DNA of 64,000 nucleotides, taken from Prevotella sp. Lineage in GTDB: Bacteria; Bacteroidota; Bacteroidia; Bacteroidales; Bacteroidaceae. The notes under the pieces were generated by a model. It was not told the DNA's origin. It did no database searches and saw only the letters and a list, made by a program, of their open reading frames with translations. The number at the start of each line of letters is the position of its first letter. Position 1 is the first letter of the stretch. This document shows positions 17,320 to 25,109 of this stretch, one piece after another. Made by a program: the position numbers and the translations under genes. The stretch lies in contig JAGCZA010000084.1 of NCBI GenBank assembly GCA_017960525.1, forward strand, positions 1-64,000. Direction: 5' to 3'.

Positions 17320-17931
17320 ATGATTATGAACCGACGCAGCATAGCGGTTTTCGATTTCGACGGGACACTGACCACGAAGGACTCGTTTTTGAAGTTTATC
17401 AAGTTCACACACGGCCTGCCATCGCTGGTTCTGGGCCTCATCATCCACCTTCCCTTTGTGTTGGCAATGAAGCTGCGCCTCTGCTCCAATGAGTTTGCCA
17501 AGCAACGGATGTTCGCCTATTTCTACAAAGGCATGGATTATGAGCGGTTTTGCGCTTACGGCCGCGATTTCGCTGCCTGCATAGAGTCTTTCTCCCGCAA
17601 AAAAATGGTGGAGAAACTACTGAACCACCATACCAAGGGCCACCGCGTCTACATTGTCAGTGCCAGCATGGGGGAATGGATTGACCCTTGGGCCGCCAAG
17701 CTGGGTGTAGACAGAGTGGTGGCCACCCGCGTAGAGACAGACGCAGACAACCGTCTGACGGGCAAGTTCGCCTCTCCCAATTGTTATGGGCCAGAGAAAG
17801 TAAGGCGATTTCTGGAAGTTGAGCCAGACCGCAGCTCGTACCTTCTCTATGCATACGGCGACAGTCAGGGAGACAAAGAGATGATAGACTGCGCAGATTT
17901 TGGAACCTATTGCTCATCTGCGGGCAGATAA
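17320..17931 (+). CDS. HAD-IB family phosphatase
   Basis: 203 residues. HAD motif I is FDFDGTLT (about 9-16), motif II the Ser of VSASMGEW, motif III the Lys of GPEKVRR and motif IV YGDSQGDKEM. A helical cap lies between motifs I and II. The SerB-like IB subclass acts on small phosphate esters. Next to the UbiA gene it could remove the 5-phosphate of polyprenyl-phosphoribose. The end (GTYCSSAGR) looks shortened or altered compared with family members, and the stop codon sits exactly where the mosaic of copied sequence begins, so a rearrangement may have clipped the last residues. The start could also be ATG 17326. Confidence 0.85.
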   Translation: MIMNRRSIAVFDFDGTLTTKDSFLKFIKFTHGLPSLVLGLIIHLPFVLAMKLRLCSNEFAKQRMFAYFYKGMDYERFCAYGRDFAACIESFSRKKMVEKLLNHHTKGHRVYIVSASMGEWIDPWAAKLGVDRVVATRVETDADNRLTGKFASPNCYGPEKVRRFLEVEPDRSSYLLYAYGDSQGDKEMIDCADFGTYCSSAGR

Positions 17932-18060
17932 ACATTTGTGCGCCCTTTTCTTGCACGTTTCGCGGAAAAGCATTATCTCTGCAAGTGAAAAGCACGCCAC
18001 AACAAGTGGATGGGCGCACAGGAGAAGGACCCCGCGAAGTGAAAGTACAAGACCTACGGC
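17931..18060 (+). pseudogene. Copied fragments of the GH105 gene and its promoter
   Basis: 17931-17985 resembles 19460-19511 (the GH105 promoter region, including a 17-bp exact block TTTTCTTGCACGTTTCG) at roughly 80 percent by eye. 17992-18060 is nearly identical to the GH105 coding segment 19790-19858, with one visible change (TGG to TGA) that would stop the frame. The two pieces are collinear but lack the 280 bp or so between them. This is a rearrangement scar, not a functional gene. Confidence 0.85.
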
Positions 18061-18192
18061 GGAATATGTCGAAGCACTGGTGCAGGCCGACAAGGATTTC
18101 CGCCAACTGGTCTACACCAACCGCAACCACAGCATCTTCGGCGGCAACACCCGCAACCACCTCTTCCGCCAGTGCGTGAACTTCTTCAACGA
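18057..18192 (+). pseudogene. Copied 3' end of the dpp4 gene
   Basis: About 136 bp that match dpp4 14977-15112 with one or two differences, beginning at a short microhomology (ACGGCG) shared by the GH105 and dpp4 fragments. Similarity ends at AACGA, a few codons before the dpp4 stop. Together with the true dpp4 end, it gives direct repeats flanking the 15.1-17.9 kb cassette. 18193-18310 is AT-rich with no gene seen. Confidence 0.9.
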
Positions 18193-18310
18193 GAAATTGG
18201 CCTCCAGACAGGATACCAATTTCCCGTTTATTACAATATACAAACTGCTGAAAAACTGGATTTTACGTTTCTTTTGGTTTATTCTTAGTTTATTAAATTT
18301 ATTGGTAATA

Positions 18311-18342
18311 TTTGACAATTTGGCTTTTTTTGCATAATTTTG
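18311..18342 (+). promoter_or_regulatory. Promoter for the TPR lipoprotein gene
   Basis: TTTG at 18311-18314 and TAATTTTG at 18335-18342 with a 20-bp spacer, matching the phylum consensus. The predicted start site, near 18349, lies 23 bp before ATG 18372. Confidence 0.75.
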
Positions 18343-18371
18343 CAAGCAAAAAGCCAAATGGGTCAAAGACC

Positions 18372-19268
18372 ATGAATACCAAAAGAATCAAATCTGTCGG
18401 CACAATTAGTGCCATCTGCTTCTTGCTTTTACTGACCGCCTGCTCAGGCGGCACCGACGGTGAGGCGATGCGCCGCGAACTGCTCCGCGCCAGGGAAATG
18501 AACCAGAACTATGTGCCCTTCACCACTCATGATTCGCAATCCCCTGACTCCGTAATGAAGGCCGTGGTGGCCTACTACGACCGCCACGGGACGGCCAGCG
18601 AGCGCATGGAGGCCCGCTACCTCCTGGGCTGCGTCTACCGCGACTTGGGCGAGGCACCGCAGGCTTTGCAATGCTATCACGATGCCGTCAGGGACTCCAC
18701 CGACGACTACCGACTCCGGATAAAGGTCTATGGCCAGATGGCCGAACTGTACGACGCCCAGAACCTCCCCGGCGACGAGATTGCCGCGATGCGGAAAATA
18801 CAGCAGTACGCACTCCTGGAGCACGACAGCCTGATGTACATTCGAGCCCTGGAACTGATGACCAAGCCCTACTACAAACTGGGCGACACGGCCAAGGTCA
18901 TAGAGACCGTATGGGAGGCCCACCGCCTCTATACTGAAGCGGGCGACAGCCAAAAGGCCGCCAACGCCTTCGCCACCCTCGCCCACATCAAGGTGAAAAG
19001 GGGCCAACTGGACGAGGCCGACAGCCTGCTGAGGGAGTTTGAAACCAAGACGGGCCTGTTCGACAGCCGTGGGAACATCCGGCGGGGCCACGAAATGTAC
19101 TACTACATCAAGGGCAACTACTACCTTCAGGCCGGCAAGACCGACTCCGCAGAGACCTTCTTTCGCAAACTCCTCCCCGTTCCGAAAGACTTGCTTTCCC
19201 TGGACGCTGATGCCTACAGAGGCCTGCTCGCCGTCTTTCAGAAGCGGAAAATTCCGTTTAATCCGTGA
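18372..19268 (+). CDS. TPR-repeat lipoprotein, probably C-terminally truncated
   Basis: 298 residues from ATG 18372. Upstream in-frame starts fall inside the promoter. The signal peptide ends LLTACSGG, so it is a lipoprotein. Residues 60-285 form about six TPR-like helical pairs (ARYLLGCVYRDLGEAPQALQ is the clearest). In Prevotella, proteins of this kind are often N-terminal parts of longer TPR sensors that continue into a membrane helix, a coiled coil and a regulator domain. Here the frame ends abruptly in KRKIPFNP, encoded by an ATCCGTTTA-type nonamer repeat that is foreign to the TPR pattern. The gene is therefore likely cut short, possibly a pseudogene. Confidence 0.7.
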   Translation: MNTKRIKSVGTISAICFLLLLTACSGGTDGEAMRRELLRAREMNQNYVPFTTHDSQSPDSVMKAVVAYYDRHGTASERMEARYLLGCVYRDLGEAPQALQCYHDAVRDSTDDYRLRIKVYGQMAELYDAQNLPGDEIAAMRKIQQYALLEHDSLMYIRALELMTKPYYKLGDTAKVIETVWEAHRLYTEAGDSQKAANAFATLAHIKVKRGQLDEADSLLREFETKTGLFDSRGNIRRGHEMYYYIKGNYYLQAGKTDSAETFFRKLLPVPKDLLSLDADAYRGLLAVFQKRKIPFNP

Positions 19269-19346
19269 AATCCGTTGTTTTTATAATTTGTCACGCCCTT
19301 GTCAATAACATTGCCTTTTGCGGGGTATTTGGCGGTCAGGGCGGAG

Positions 19347-19402
19347 ATAAAACTAATGGGTCGACGTAATTTATGTAAATTACGACGTGCTTTTAGTTTT
19401 AT
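19347..19402. repeat. Large two-stem hairpin
   Basis: Outer arms ATAAAACTAA (19347-19356) and TTAGTTTTAT (19393-19402) and inner arms CGTAATTTA (19365-19373) and TAAATTACG (19376-19384) are both perfect. They are separated by two internal loops of exactly 8 nt and closed by a 2-nt tip. It lies in the gene-free stretch 19269-19537, after the truncated TPR gene. Confidence 0.9.
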
Positions 19403-19433
19403 GTACGGGCATCGATGGTTTTTGCTCCGGCGT

Positions 19434-19455
19434 CCACCATATTTATATATGGGGG
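19434..19455. repeat. Second hairpin in the same gap
   Basis: Arms CCACCATAT (19434-19442) and ATATGGGGG (19447-19455), 9 bp with one mismatch and a 4-nt loop. Together with the 56-nt hairpin upstream it may be an end of a degenerate mobile element. No transposase gene is nearby. Confidence 0.7.
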
Positions 19456-19478
19456 GATGACATTTGTGGTTCGTTTTC

Positions 19479-19509
19479 TTGCACGTTTCGGGGAAAAACA
19501 CTACCTTTG
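19479..19509 (+). promoter_or_regulatory. Promoter for the GH105-DUF4861 gene
   Basis: TTG at 19479-19481 and TACCTTTG at 19502-19509, with a 20-bp spacer. ATG 19538 lies 28 bp downstream. A decayed copy of this promoter is present at about 17950-17983. Confidence 0.75.
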
Positions 19510-19537
19510 CAGCAACAATGACGAAACGACAAGGACT

Positions 19538-21946
19538 ATGAATAGACTACTAATTGCGTTAGCGCTGCTCCTGACGGCATTGCCTTCAGAAGCGAAAAGG
19601 AAGAAACAGCCGGTGGCAGCAAAACCTGTGCCTACCATCGACATCATCACCCGTGTGAACGACTACTGGCAGCAGCACCATTCGCCCAATGTGCGCTCGT
19701 TCTGGGACGAGGCCGCCTACCACACGGGCAATATGGAGGCCTACCGTCTGCTGGGCACCGCCCGCTGGCTGGCCTACAGCGACGCCTGGGCACGCCACAA
19801 CAAGTGGATGGGCGCACAGGAGAAGGACCCCGCGAAGTGGAAGTACAAGACCTACGGCGAAGGCCACGACTTCGTGCTCTTCGGCGACTGGCAGATATGC
19901 TTCCAGACGTATCTCGACATTTTGGAAATTGAGAGAGGAGAATGCTCTGGAGGCCATAATTCTGCCCCTGGAACTAATCATATTTCTCATTTCTCACCTC
20001 TCATTTTTAATTATAAGGTGGCGCGTGCCATCGAGGTGATGGACTACGAGGTGCGCCAAACGGCGACCGACTTCTGGTGGTGGGCCGACGCGCTCTATAT
20101 GGTGATGCCCGTCTTCGCCAAACTCTACAAGGCCACGGGCGAGGTGAAATACCTGGACAAACTCTACGACAACTACAAGTGGGCCGACGATCTGATGTAC
20201 GACAAGGACGAGCAACTCTACTACCGCGACGCGAAGTATATCTTTCCCAAAGTGAAGACGGCCAGCGGCGGCAAGAGTTTCTGGGCACGCGGCGACGGCT
20301 GGGTGCTGGCCGGCCTGGCCAAAGTGCTGGCCGATATGCCGAAGGACTATAAGCACCGCCCGTTCTTCGAGCAGCGCTTCCGCGAACTGGCCGAGGGTGT
20401 GGCCCGTGTGCAGCGCCCTGGCGGCTACTGGAGCCGCTCTATGCTCTGCGAGGAGGACGCCCCTGGGCCTGAGACCAGCGGCACCGCCTTCTTCACCTAC
20501 GGTATGCTGTGGGGCGTGAACCACGGTCTGCTGGAGCGCGACAAGTTCGTGCCTGTCATCGAGAAGGCGTGGAACTATCTCACCACCACCGCCCTGCAGA
20601 AGGACGGCAGCGTGGGCTTCGTGCAGCCCATCGGCGAGAAGCCCGACCCGACAAAGACCGTCGATGCCCGCTCGCAGGCCAACTTCGGCGTGGGTGCCTT
20701 CCTACTGGCCGCCTGCGAGCATCTGAGGTATGAGGACGGTTCAGTATGTTGCGATAATATCGCAACAAACGGGACAACAAACGAGACGGCAAACGGGACG
20801 GCTACCGTCACCATCAAGAACGACAGCCCTGAGTTCCGCCAGCAGGTGGTGGAGGTGGAGGCCGCACCGCTGTTCCAGAAGTTAGGCATACAGGGCGGAC
20901 GGCAGTTCATCGTCTTCGACGAGGGCGGGCTGGAGGTGCCCTACCAACTGTCTTACGACGGCAAGGTGCTCCTGGATGCCGGCGTGCGCCCCAAAGGCAC
21001 ACTGACATTCACCGTCAGGAAAGGCACGCCGAAGATCTACCCGACGGTGTGCTACGGCCGCATCTTCCCTGAGCGCAAGGACGACTTCGCCTGGGAGAAC
21101 GACCGTGGTGCCTACCGCGTCTATGGCCCGGCCCTTCAGAAGACGGGCGAGCGCAGTTTCGGCATCGATGTGTGGAGCAAGAACACGCCCGAACTGGTGC
21201 TCGACCAGCGCTACTGGGTGGAGGACGTGGTGATGATGCCGATAGTGGAGAAACTGCGCAAGGAGAACCGCCAGCGCGGCGACTCGCTCTACCGGTTGAA
21301 CTCCTACCACAACGACCACGGCCGGGGTATGGACCTCTACAAGGTGGGGGCGACGCTGGGCTGCGGTACGCCGGCGCTGATGAGCGGTGACAACATCTTC
21401 TACCCCTACTGCTTCAAGACTTACGAAATGCTTGACTTAGGGCCTATGCGTATGACCGTGCGGCTGGACTACAACACCACCGCCATCGAGGGCGACAGCA
21501 TCACCGAGCACCGCATCATCGCGCTGGACAAAGGCTCGAACTTCTGCCGAATGACGGTGTGGTACGACGGAATGACGAAACCGCTGACGCTGGCCTCCGG
21601 CGTGGTGCTCCACTCTGAGGAACGGGAAAGCATCATCGTTGGCAATGACTGCCTGCTCTATGCCGACCCGACGGACAATCCCCGCGTGAACAACTGCCAG
21701 TTGTTCGTGGGCACGCTCTACCCCAATGGCATCAACCATTTAGAGAAGAAACCTTTCCCCCAGCCCTCCAACGGCAACGACGGCCATCTGCTGGGCTTCA
21801 AGTACGACTATCAGGGCGAGCCTTACACCTACTACTTCGGCTCGGCCTGGTCTAAATACGACATTCGCACGATGGATGAATGGCAGGCCCGCACCAACTG
21901 GACGCTGCGCTCGCTACGAAATCCATTGATAGTGAAAAGTGAATAG
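19538..21946 (+). CDS. GH105 (unsaturated rhamnogalacturonyl hydrolase) fused to DUF4861
   Basis: 802 residues from ATG 19538. Upstream in-frame codons lie in the promoter. A signal peptide ends near PSEA. Residues about 25-400 are a six-hairpin GH88/105 barrel: WWWADALYM with its catalytic-type Asp, FWARGDGWVLAGLAKVL, and YWSRSM. A low-complexity linker (about 408-425) with a palindrome and 12-bp repeats leads to a DUF4861 domain (TVTIKND, VPYQLSYDGK, AYRVYGPALQ). The enzyme would remove unsaturated uronic acid from pectin fragments in the periplasm. About residues 131-160 contain a non-family insert with the repeat-derived ISHFSPLIFN. The pectate lyase at 57.9 kb fits the same diet. Confidence 0.9.
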   Translation: MNRLLIALALLLTALPSEAKRKKQPVAAKPVPTIDIITRVNDYWQQHHSPNVRSFWDEAAYHTGNMEAYRLLGTARWLAYSDAWARHNKWMGAQEKDPAKWKYKTYGEGHDFVLFGDWQICFQTYLDILEIERGECSGGHNSAPGTNHISHFSPLIFNYKVARAIEVMDYEVRQTATDFWWWADALYMVMPVFAKLYKATGEVKYLDKLYDNYKWADDLMYDKDEQLYYRDAKYIFPKVKTASGGKSFWARGDGWVLAGLAKVLADMPKDYKHRPFFEQRFRELAEGVARVQRPGGYWSRSMLCEEDAPGPETSGTAFFTYGMLWGVNHGLLERDKFVPVIEKAWNYLTTTALQKDGSVGFVQPIGEKPDPTKTVDARSQANFGVGAFLLAACEHLRYEDGSVCCDNIATNGTTNETANGTATVTIKNDSPEFRQQVVEVEAAPLFQKLGIQGGRQFIVFDEGGLEVPYQLSYDGKVLLDAGVRPKGTLTFTVRKGTPKIYPTVCYGRIFPERKDDFAWENDRGAYRVYGPALQKTGERSFGIDVWSKNTPELVLDQRYWVEDVVMMPIVEKLRKENRQRGDSLYRLNSYHNDHGRGMDLYKVGATLGCGTPALMSGDNIFYPYCFKTYEMLDLGPMRMTVRLDYNTTAIEGDSITEHRIIALDKGSNFCRMTVWYDGMTKPLTLASGVVLHSEERESIIVGNDCLLYADPTDNPRVNNCQLFVGTLYPNGINHLEKKPFPQPSNGNDGHLLGFKYDYQGEPYTYYFGSAWSKYDIRTMDEWQARTNWTLRSLRNPLIVKSE
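20747..20800. repeat. In-frame palindrome plus 12-bp tandem repeats in the GH105 linker
   Basis: TGTTGCGATA and TATCGCAACA form a perfect inverted repeat around a single A (20747-20767). It runs into about three copies of AACGGGACAACA-like units. Together they encode the linker NGTTNETANGTA between the two domains. Confidence 0.9.
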
Positions 21947-21974
21947 TGAAGAATGAATAGAGAAGAGTGATACT

Positions 21975-22817
21975 ATGCAGAAGTTTGCTGACTATATCAA
22001 ACGCATTGAGATTGACGCCCTCTGGAGCGGCAAGAAACACATTGTGTGGGAACTGAACCCACAAGTGAACATACTGAGCGGCATCAACGGTGTGGGCAAG
22101 AGCACCATCCTGAACAAGGTGGTGAAAGGCCTGGCGGCCGGCGGCGAGTTCCCCAGCCACATGCTGAAAGGCGTCAGACTGGAGGTGGTGCCGGAAGATG
22201 CCAAATGGATTCGCTACGACCTGATACGCTCGCTCGACAGCAACCTCACCCAGACGCTCAACGAGGGCGAGGGCTTCCTGCGCCAGGCCCTTTCGGCACT
22301 GGCAGGCGTGGGTGGCGGCTCGCTGCTCGACATCCAACTCTACAACCTGCAGCGCAAGTACCTGGACTATCAGGTGAACATCGGCAACCGCATCATCGAG
22401 CAGTTGCAAGAGGGCAATGCCGAGGCCGCCCAGCAACTGTCGCTCAGGAAGAAACGCTTCCAGGATATGGTAGACGAGTTGTTTGCCGAAACGGGCAAGC
22501 GCATCGTGCGCACCGAGAACGAGATACGCTTCACGCAGATTGGCGAGGTGCTGCTGCCCTACCAACTGTCCAGCGGCGAGAAGCAGATGCTCGCCATCCT
22601 GCTCACCGTGCTCGTGGAGGACGACCAGCCCTACGTGCTCTTTATGGACGAGCCGGAAGTGAGCCTCCACATTGAGTGGCAGAAGCGGCTCATCGACCTC
22701 ATCGTGGAACTGAACCCCCACGTGCAAATCATCCTCACCACCCACTCGCCCGCCGTAGTGATGAACGGCTGGCTGGACCGAGTCACAGAAGTCTCAGACA
22801 TCACATTAGCCCAATGA
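21975..22817 (+). CDS. AAA/ABC-type ATPase, PARIS AriA-like (candidate defence pair)
   Basis: 280 residues. Walker A GINGVGKST (about 37-45), signature LSSGEKQ (about 197-203), Walker B VLFMDEPEVSLH (about 219-230) and H-loop TTHSPAVV identify a single-domain OLD/AAA_15-type ATPase. A predicted coiled helical region lies between Walker A and the signature. The gene overlaps the DUF4435 gene by 4 bp (ATGA), so the two are translationally coupled. ATPase + DUF4435 (TOPRIM-like) is the architecture of the PARIS anti-phage system (AriA/AriB). This ATPase is shorter than classical AriA, so it may be a distinct branch or a housekeeping pair of Bacteroidales. Confidence 0.85.
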   Translation: MQKFADYIKRIEIDALWSGKKHIVWELNPQVNILSGINGVGKSTILNKVVKGLAAGGEFPSHMLKGVRLEVVPEDAKWIRYDLIRSLDSNLTQTLNEGEGFLRQALSALAGVGGGSLLDIQLYNLQRKYLDYQVNIGNRIIEQLQEGNAEAAQQLSLRKKRFQDMVDELFAETGKRIVRTENEIRFTQIGEVLLPYQLSSGEKQMLAILLTVLVEDDQPYVLFMDEPEVSLHIEWQKRLIDLIVELNPHVQIILTTHSPAVVMNGWLDRVTEVSDITLAQ

Positions 22818-23887
22818 GCAAGAGCCTGAAAGACAACATCAACAACCAGTATTTTGAGGCGGCCAACGTCCTGCGGGGCAAGCAGTCGCGCCGCCGCATC
22901 GTGGCCTACGTGGAGAGTTACGACGACATCTACTTCTGGCGCACGGTGCTGGCCCCCTTCGAGGACGAGAAGCGCTACTTCGAGGTGATGCTGCCCTCGA
23001 AGTTGAATCTGACAAGAGGCAAGAAATCGGTGTTGATGAACTTCATCAGTGGTGAGAACAAAGAGACCGTCCCCGCCGCCTCGGAGGAGGTCGGGAAGGG
23101 GGATTCCCCCCTCGGAAAATCAATGATAGCCTGCGTCGATGCCGACTACGACTACCTGATGGAAGGGGCCACGGAGCAGTCGCGCAAGGTGCTGAAGAGT
23201 CCGTATGTCTTCCACACCTACGTCTATGCCATTGAGAACTACCAGTGCTACGCCCCCTCGCTCCACGGGGTGTGCGTGGCCGTGACGCTCAACGACCACC
23301 GCATCTTCGACTTCCAGGACTACTTCCGGCAGTTCTCCGAGGCCTGCTTCCCGCTCTTCGTCTGGTCTGTATGGGCTTACCGCACAGGCCATCACGGGCG
23401 TTTCTCGCTCTCCGACTTCAACCGCGTCTGCGACCCAGGCGGCTTCACCGTGCAGAATCCAGAAGTGTCGATTGCCAACATCAGGCGGAAGGTGGGCACC
23501 AAGGTGCGCGAGTTGCAGCGGCAGTTCCCCGACAACAAGGAGGCCTACCTGAAGGTGAAAGACGACCTGCGCCGCCTGGGCGTGACGCCACAGACCACCT
23601 ATCTCTATATGCAGGGCCACCACCTCTTCGACACCGTCACCGCCCCCATATTAACTAAGGTGTGCAACCAACTGCGACAGGAGCGCCAGACAGAAATCTA
23701 CCACGCCAAAGCACACCGCACGCAGAAGCGCAACGAAATGTCGTGCTACGAGAACTCGCGGCAAGACGTGAAAACGATGCTGAAAAAGAACACCGGCTAC
23801 ATCCTCTGCGACCGTTTCCGCCAACTGCAAGCCGACATTGCCCAGTATCTGTCAAGCATTACGGTGTCGGATATTGACCAGGTCTAA
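22814..23887 (+). CDS. DUF4435 (TOPRIM-like) protein, AriB-like
   Basis: 357 residues from ATG 22814 (overlap ATGA). The DUF4435 signature is clear: VAYVESYDDIYFWR, whose Glu matches the metal-binding Glu of TOPRIM nucleases, then IACVDADYDYL with the DxD pair, then a helical C-terminal half. In PARIS, the DUF4435 protein AriB is the effector nuclease released by the ATPase. A 20-residue segment between the two motifs (about residues 80-98, TVPAASEEVGKGDSPLG) is encoded by a C/G-rich palindromic repeat and looks inserted. The gene ends 4 bp inside the convergent alarmone synthetase gene. Confidence 0.85.
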   Translation: MSKSLKDNINNQYFEAANVLRGKQSRRRIVAYVESYDDIYFWRTVLAPFEDEKRYFEVMLPSKLNLTRGKKSVLMNFISGENKETVPAASEEVGKGDSPLGKSMIACVDADYDYLMEGATEQSRKVLKSPYVFHTYVYAIENYQCYAPSLHGVCVAVTLNDHRIFDFQDYFRQFSEACFPLFVWSVWAYRTGHHGRFSLSDFNRVCDPGGFTVQNPEVSIANIRRKVGTKVRELQRQFPDNKEAYLKVKDDLRRLGVTPQTTYLYMQGHHLFDTVTAPILTKVCNQLRQERQTEIYHAKAHRTQKRNEMSCYENSRQDVKTMLKKNTGYILCDRFRQLQADIAQYLSSITVSDIDQV

Positions 23888-24990
23888 TACTTGTTACCGA
23901 CTTCAAATGAAAGCTTCTGGGCCTGTTCGAACAGTTTCTTGGCGATTGTCTGGTTTTCGGGATTGTATCCGTTGAGCCAGTCGTAAATTTTGCAGAGTTC
24001 GGCAGGGCCGCCACCACGCTTCAGGACATAGACGAAGCAGAGGTTCTGAAGGCCGATGTTCTCTGATAGAATGTCGAGGTCGGTTGTGCCAAGCTGCGAT
24101 ACAGCCAGTCGGTAGGCATCGTCGCTGTGTTCCTCAATGAGCCGGTTCACATCGCCCAGTGTCTCGAAGCCCAACTTCTGGAGCACTCTGAGAAAGGGCA
24201 TCATCGGTACTGGGTACAGTTCGGCTTGGTTGATGCCGGCAATGCGCCGGTTCAGGCGGTCGAAGGGGTGTGCCTCTAAATAGCGGCGGAATGTGTCACT
24301 GTTCAAGTCCACCTCATTCAACTGTCCGGAAGCCTCCAATGCCAACATTTGGCGACGGTAGTCAGTCAGCACGTTGCGCAGCCGGCTGAACTCGTCGTCG
24401 ATGAGTTCCAGCATACCTGCCAGACGGTTGAACTGCCGCTTATATTCACGGGGGATATTCACATCACCTTTATAGGCCGTATCGTGGTCCAGAGTGCTCC
24501 AAACATGCTGTAGGGCGGTACGCATCTGTAACTCAAAAGGTAGTTCGTTGAGCAGGTGCATATCTGGGTCGTTGATGACTGTCTTCGGCAGCCTGCAGAT
24601 GTAATGTAGCGAGTTATAGCCGAAACTGTCCAAGCGGTGCAACTTGCGCTTGTCGACAGAATTGCTCCAGTCCACGCTGAACGTCTCATTGACAATGGCA
24701 GCGACCTTGTCCACGTCAGCGCTATAGAAAGTCACCACACGCAATCCTACAATGTCGGTCACGTTGTCAAGTGTGTTGTATTTGGCTCCCTTCAGTTCCA
24801 GTTTTCCTGCGAGCGATGCTTCGGTCTTTACGCGATGCTCCAAGGTAATTACTGTCACATGCTGTTCTTTTAGAGCCTGACGAAGTGTATCGCTGGCAAT
24901 CTGTGCCAGACGCAGGTAGACGGTCTGTCGCTCATAATACTGCTCCATAAGCATTTCGCCATGTGCATCCAGCATTATATTGTTTTCCAT
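23884..24990 (-). CDS. RelA/SpoT-domain (p)ppGpp synthetase, small alarmone synthetase type
   Basis: 368 residues. The synthetase domain lies at about 40-200: HRVKTEASLAGKLELKG, DIVGLRVVTFY with the catalytic-type Asp, SFGYNSLHYICRLP, and FELQMRTALQHVWSTLDHD with the Q-R-T substrate motif. No HD hydrolase, TGS or ACT domain is present, so it makes but does not degrade alarmone. A helical C-terminal region follows (about 240-368, ending in a VYVLKRGG segment). A separate HD hydrolase gene lies 0.85 kb upstream on the same strand, with a decayed copy of this C-terminal region between them. It may serve stress signalling or act as a toxic synthetase controlled by the hydrolase. Confidence 0.9.
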   Translation of the reverse strand: MENNIMLDAHGEMLMEQYYERQTVYLRLAQIASDTLRQALKEQHVTVITLEHRVKTEASLAGKLELKGAKYNTLDNVTDIVGLRVVTFYSADVDKVAAIVNETFSVDWSNSVDKRKLHRLDSFGYNSLHYICRLPKTVINDPDMHLLNELPFELQMRTALQHVWSTLDHDTAYKGDVNIPREYKRQFNRLAGMLELIDDEFSRLRNVLTDYRRQMLALEASGQLNEVDLNSDTFRRYLEAHPFDRLNRRIAGINQAELYPVPMMPFLRVLQKLGFETLGDVNRLIEEHSDDAYRLAVSQLGTTDLDILSENIGLQNLCFVYVLKRGGGPAELCKIYDWLNGYNPENQTIAKKLFEQAQKLSFEVGNKY

Positions 24991-25033
24991 ATTCTCAAGC
25001 TATGTTCTATAAATTGAAGAAACCACGCGCAGC

Positions 25034-25072
25034 CACTCCCCTCCCATCAAGGGGAGGGGTATGGGTGGGGGC
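25034..25072. repeat. C/G-rich palindromic repeat
   Basis: CCCCTCCC and GGGGAGGGG form a hairpin in the gap between the kinase-like gene (stop at 25110) and the synthetase gene (start at 24990). Related C/G-rich palindromes occur at about 23065-23115, 32779-32813, 32876-32912, 34312-34350 and 55435-55530, several of them inside genes. Confidence 0.75.
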
Positions 25073-25109
25073 TGTAATTGGGTCTACTTTGAAAGTGGGC
25101 TCAATAAGA

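Noticed and set aside
17900-18337. 145-codon ORF spanning the mosaic
   Set aside because: It is chance fusion of GH105 and dpp4 fragments across frames, with no start signal of its own.
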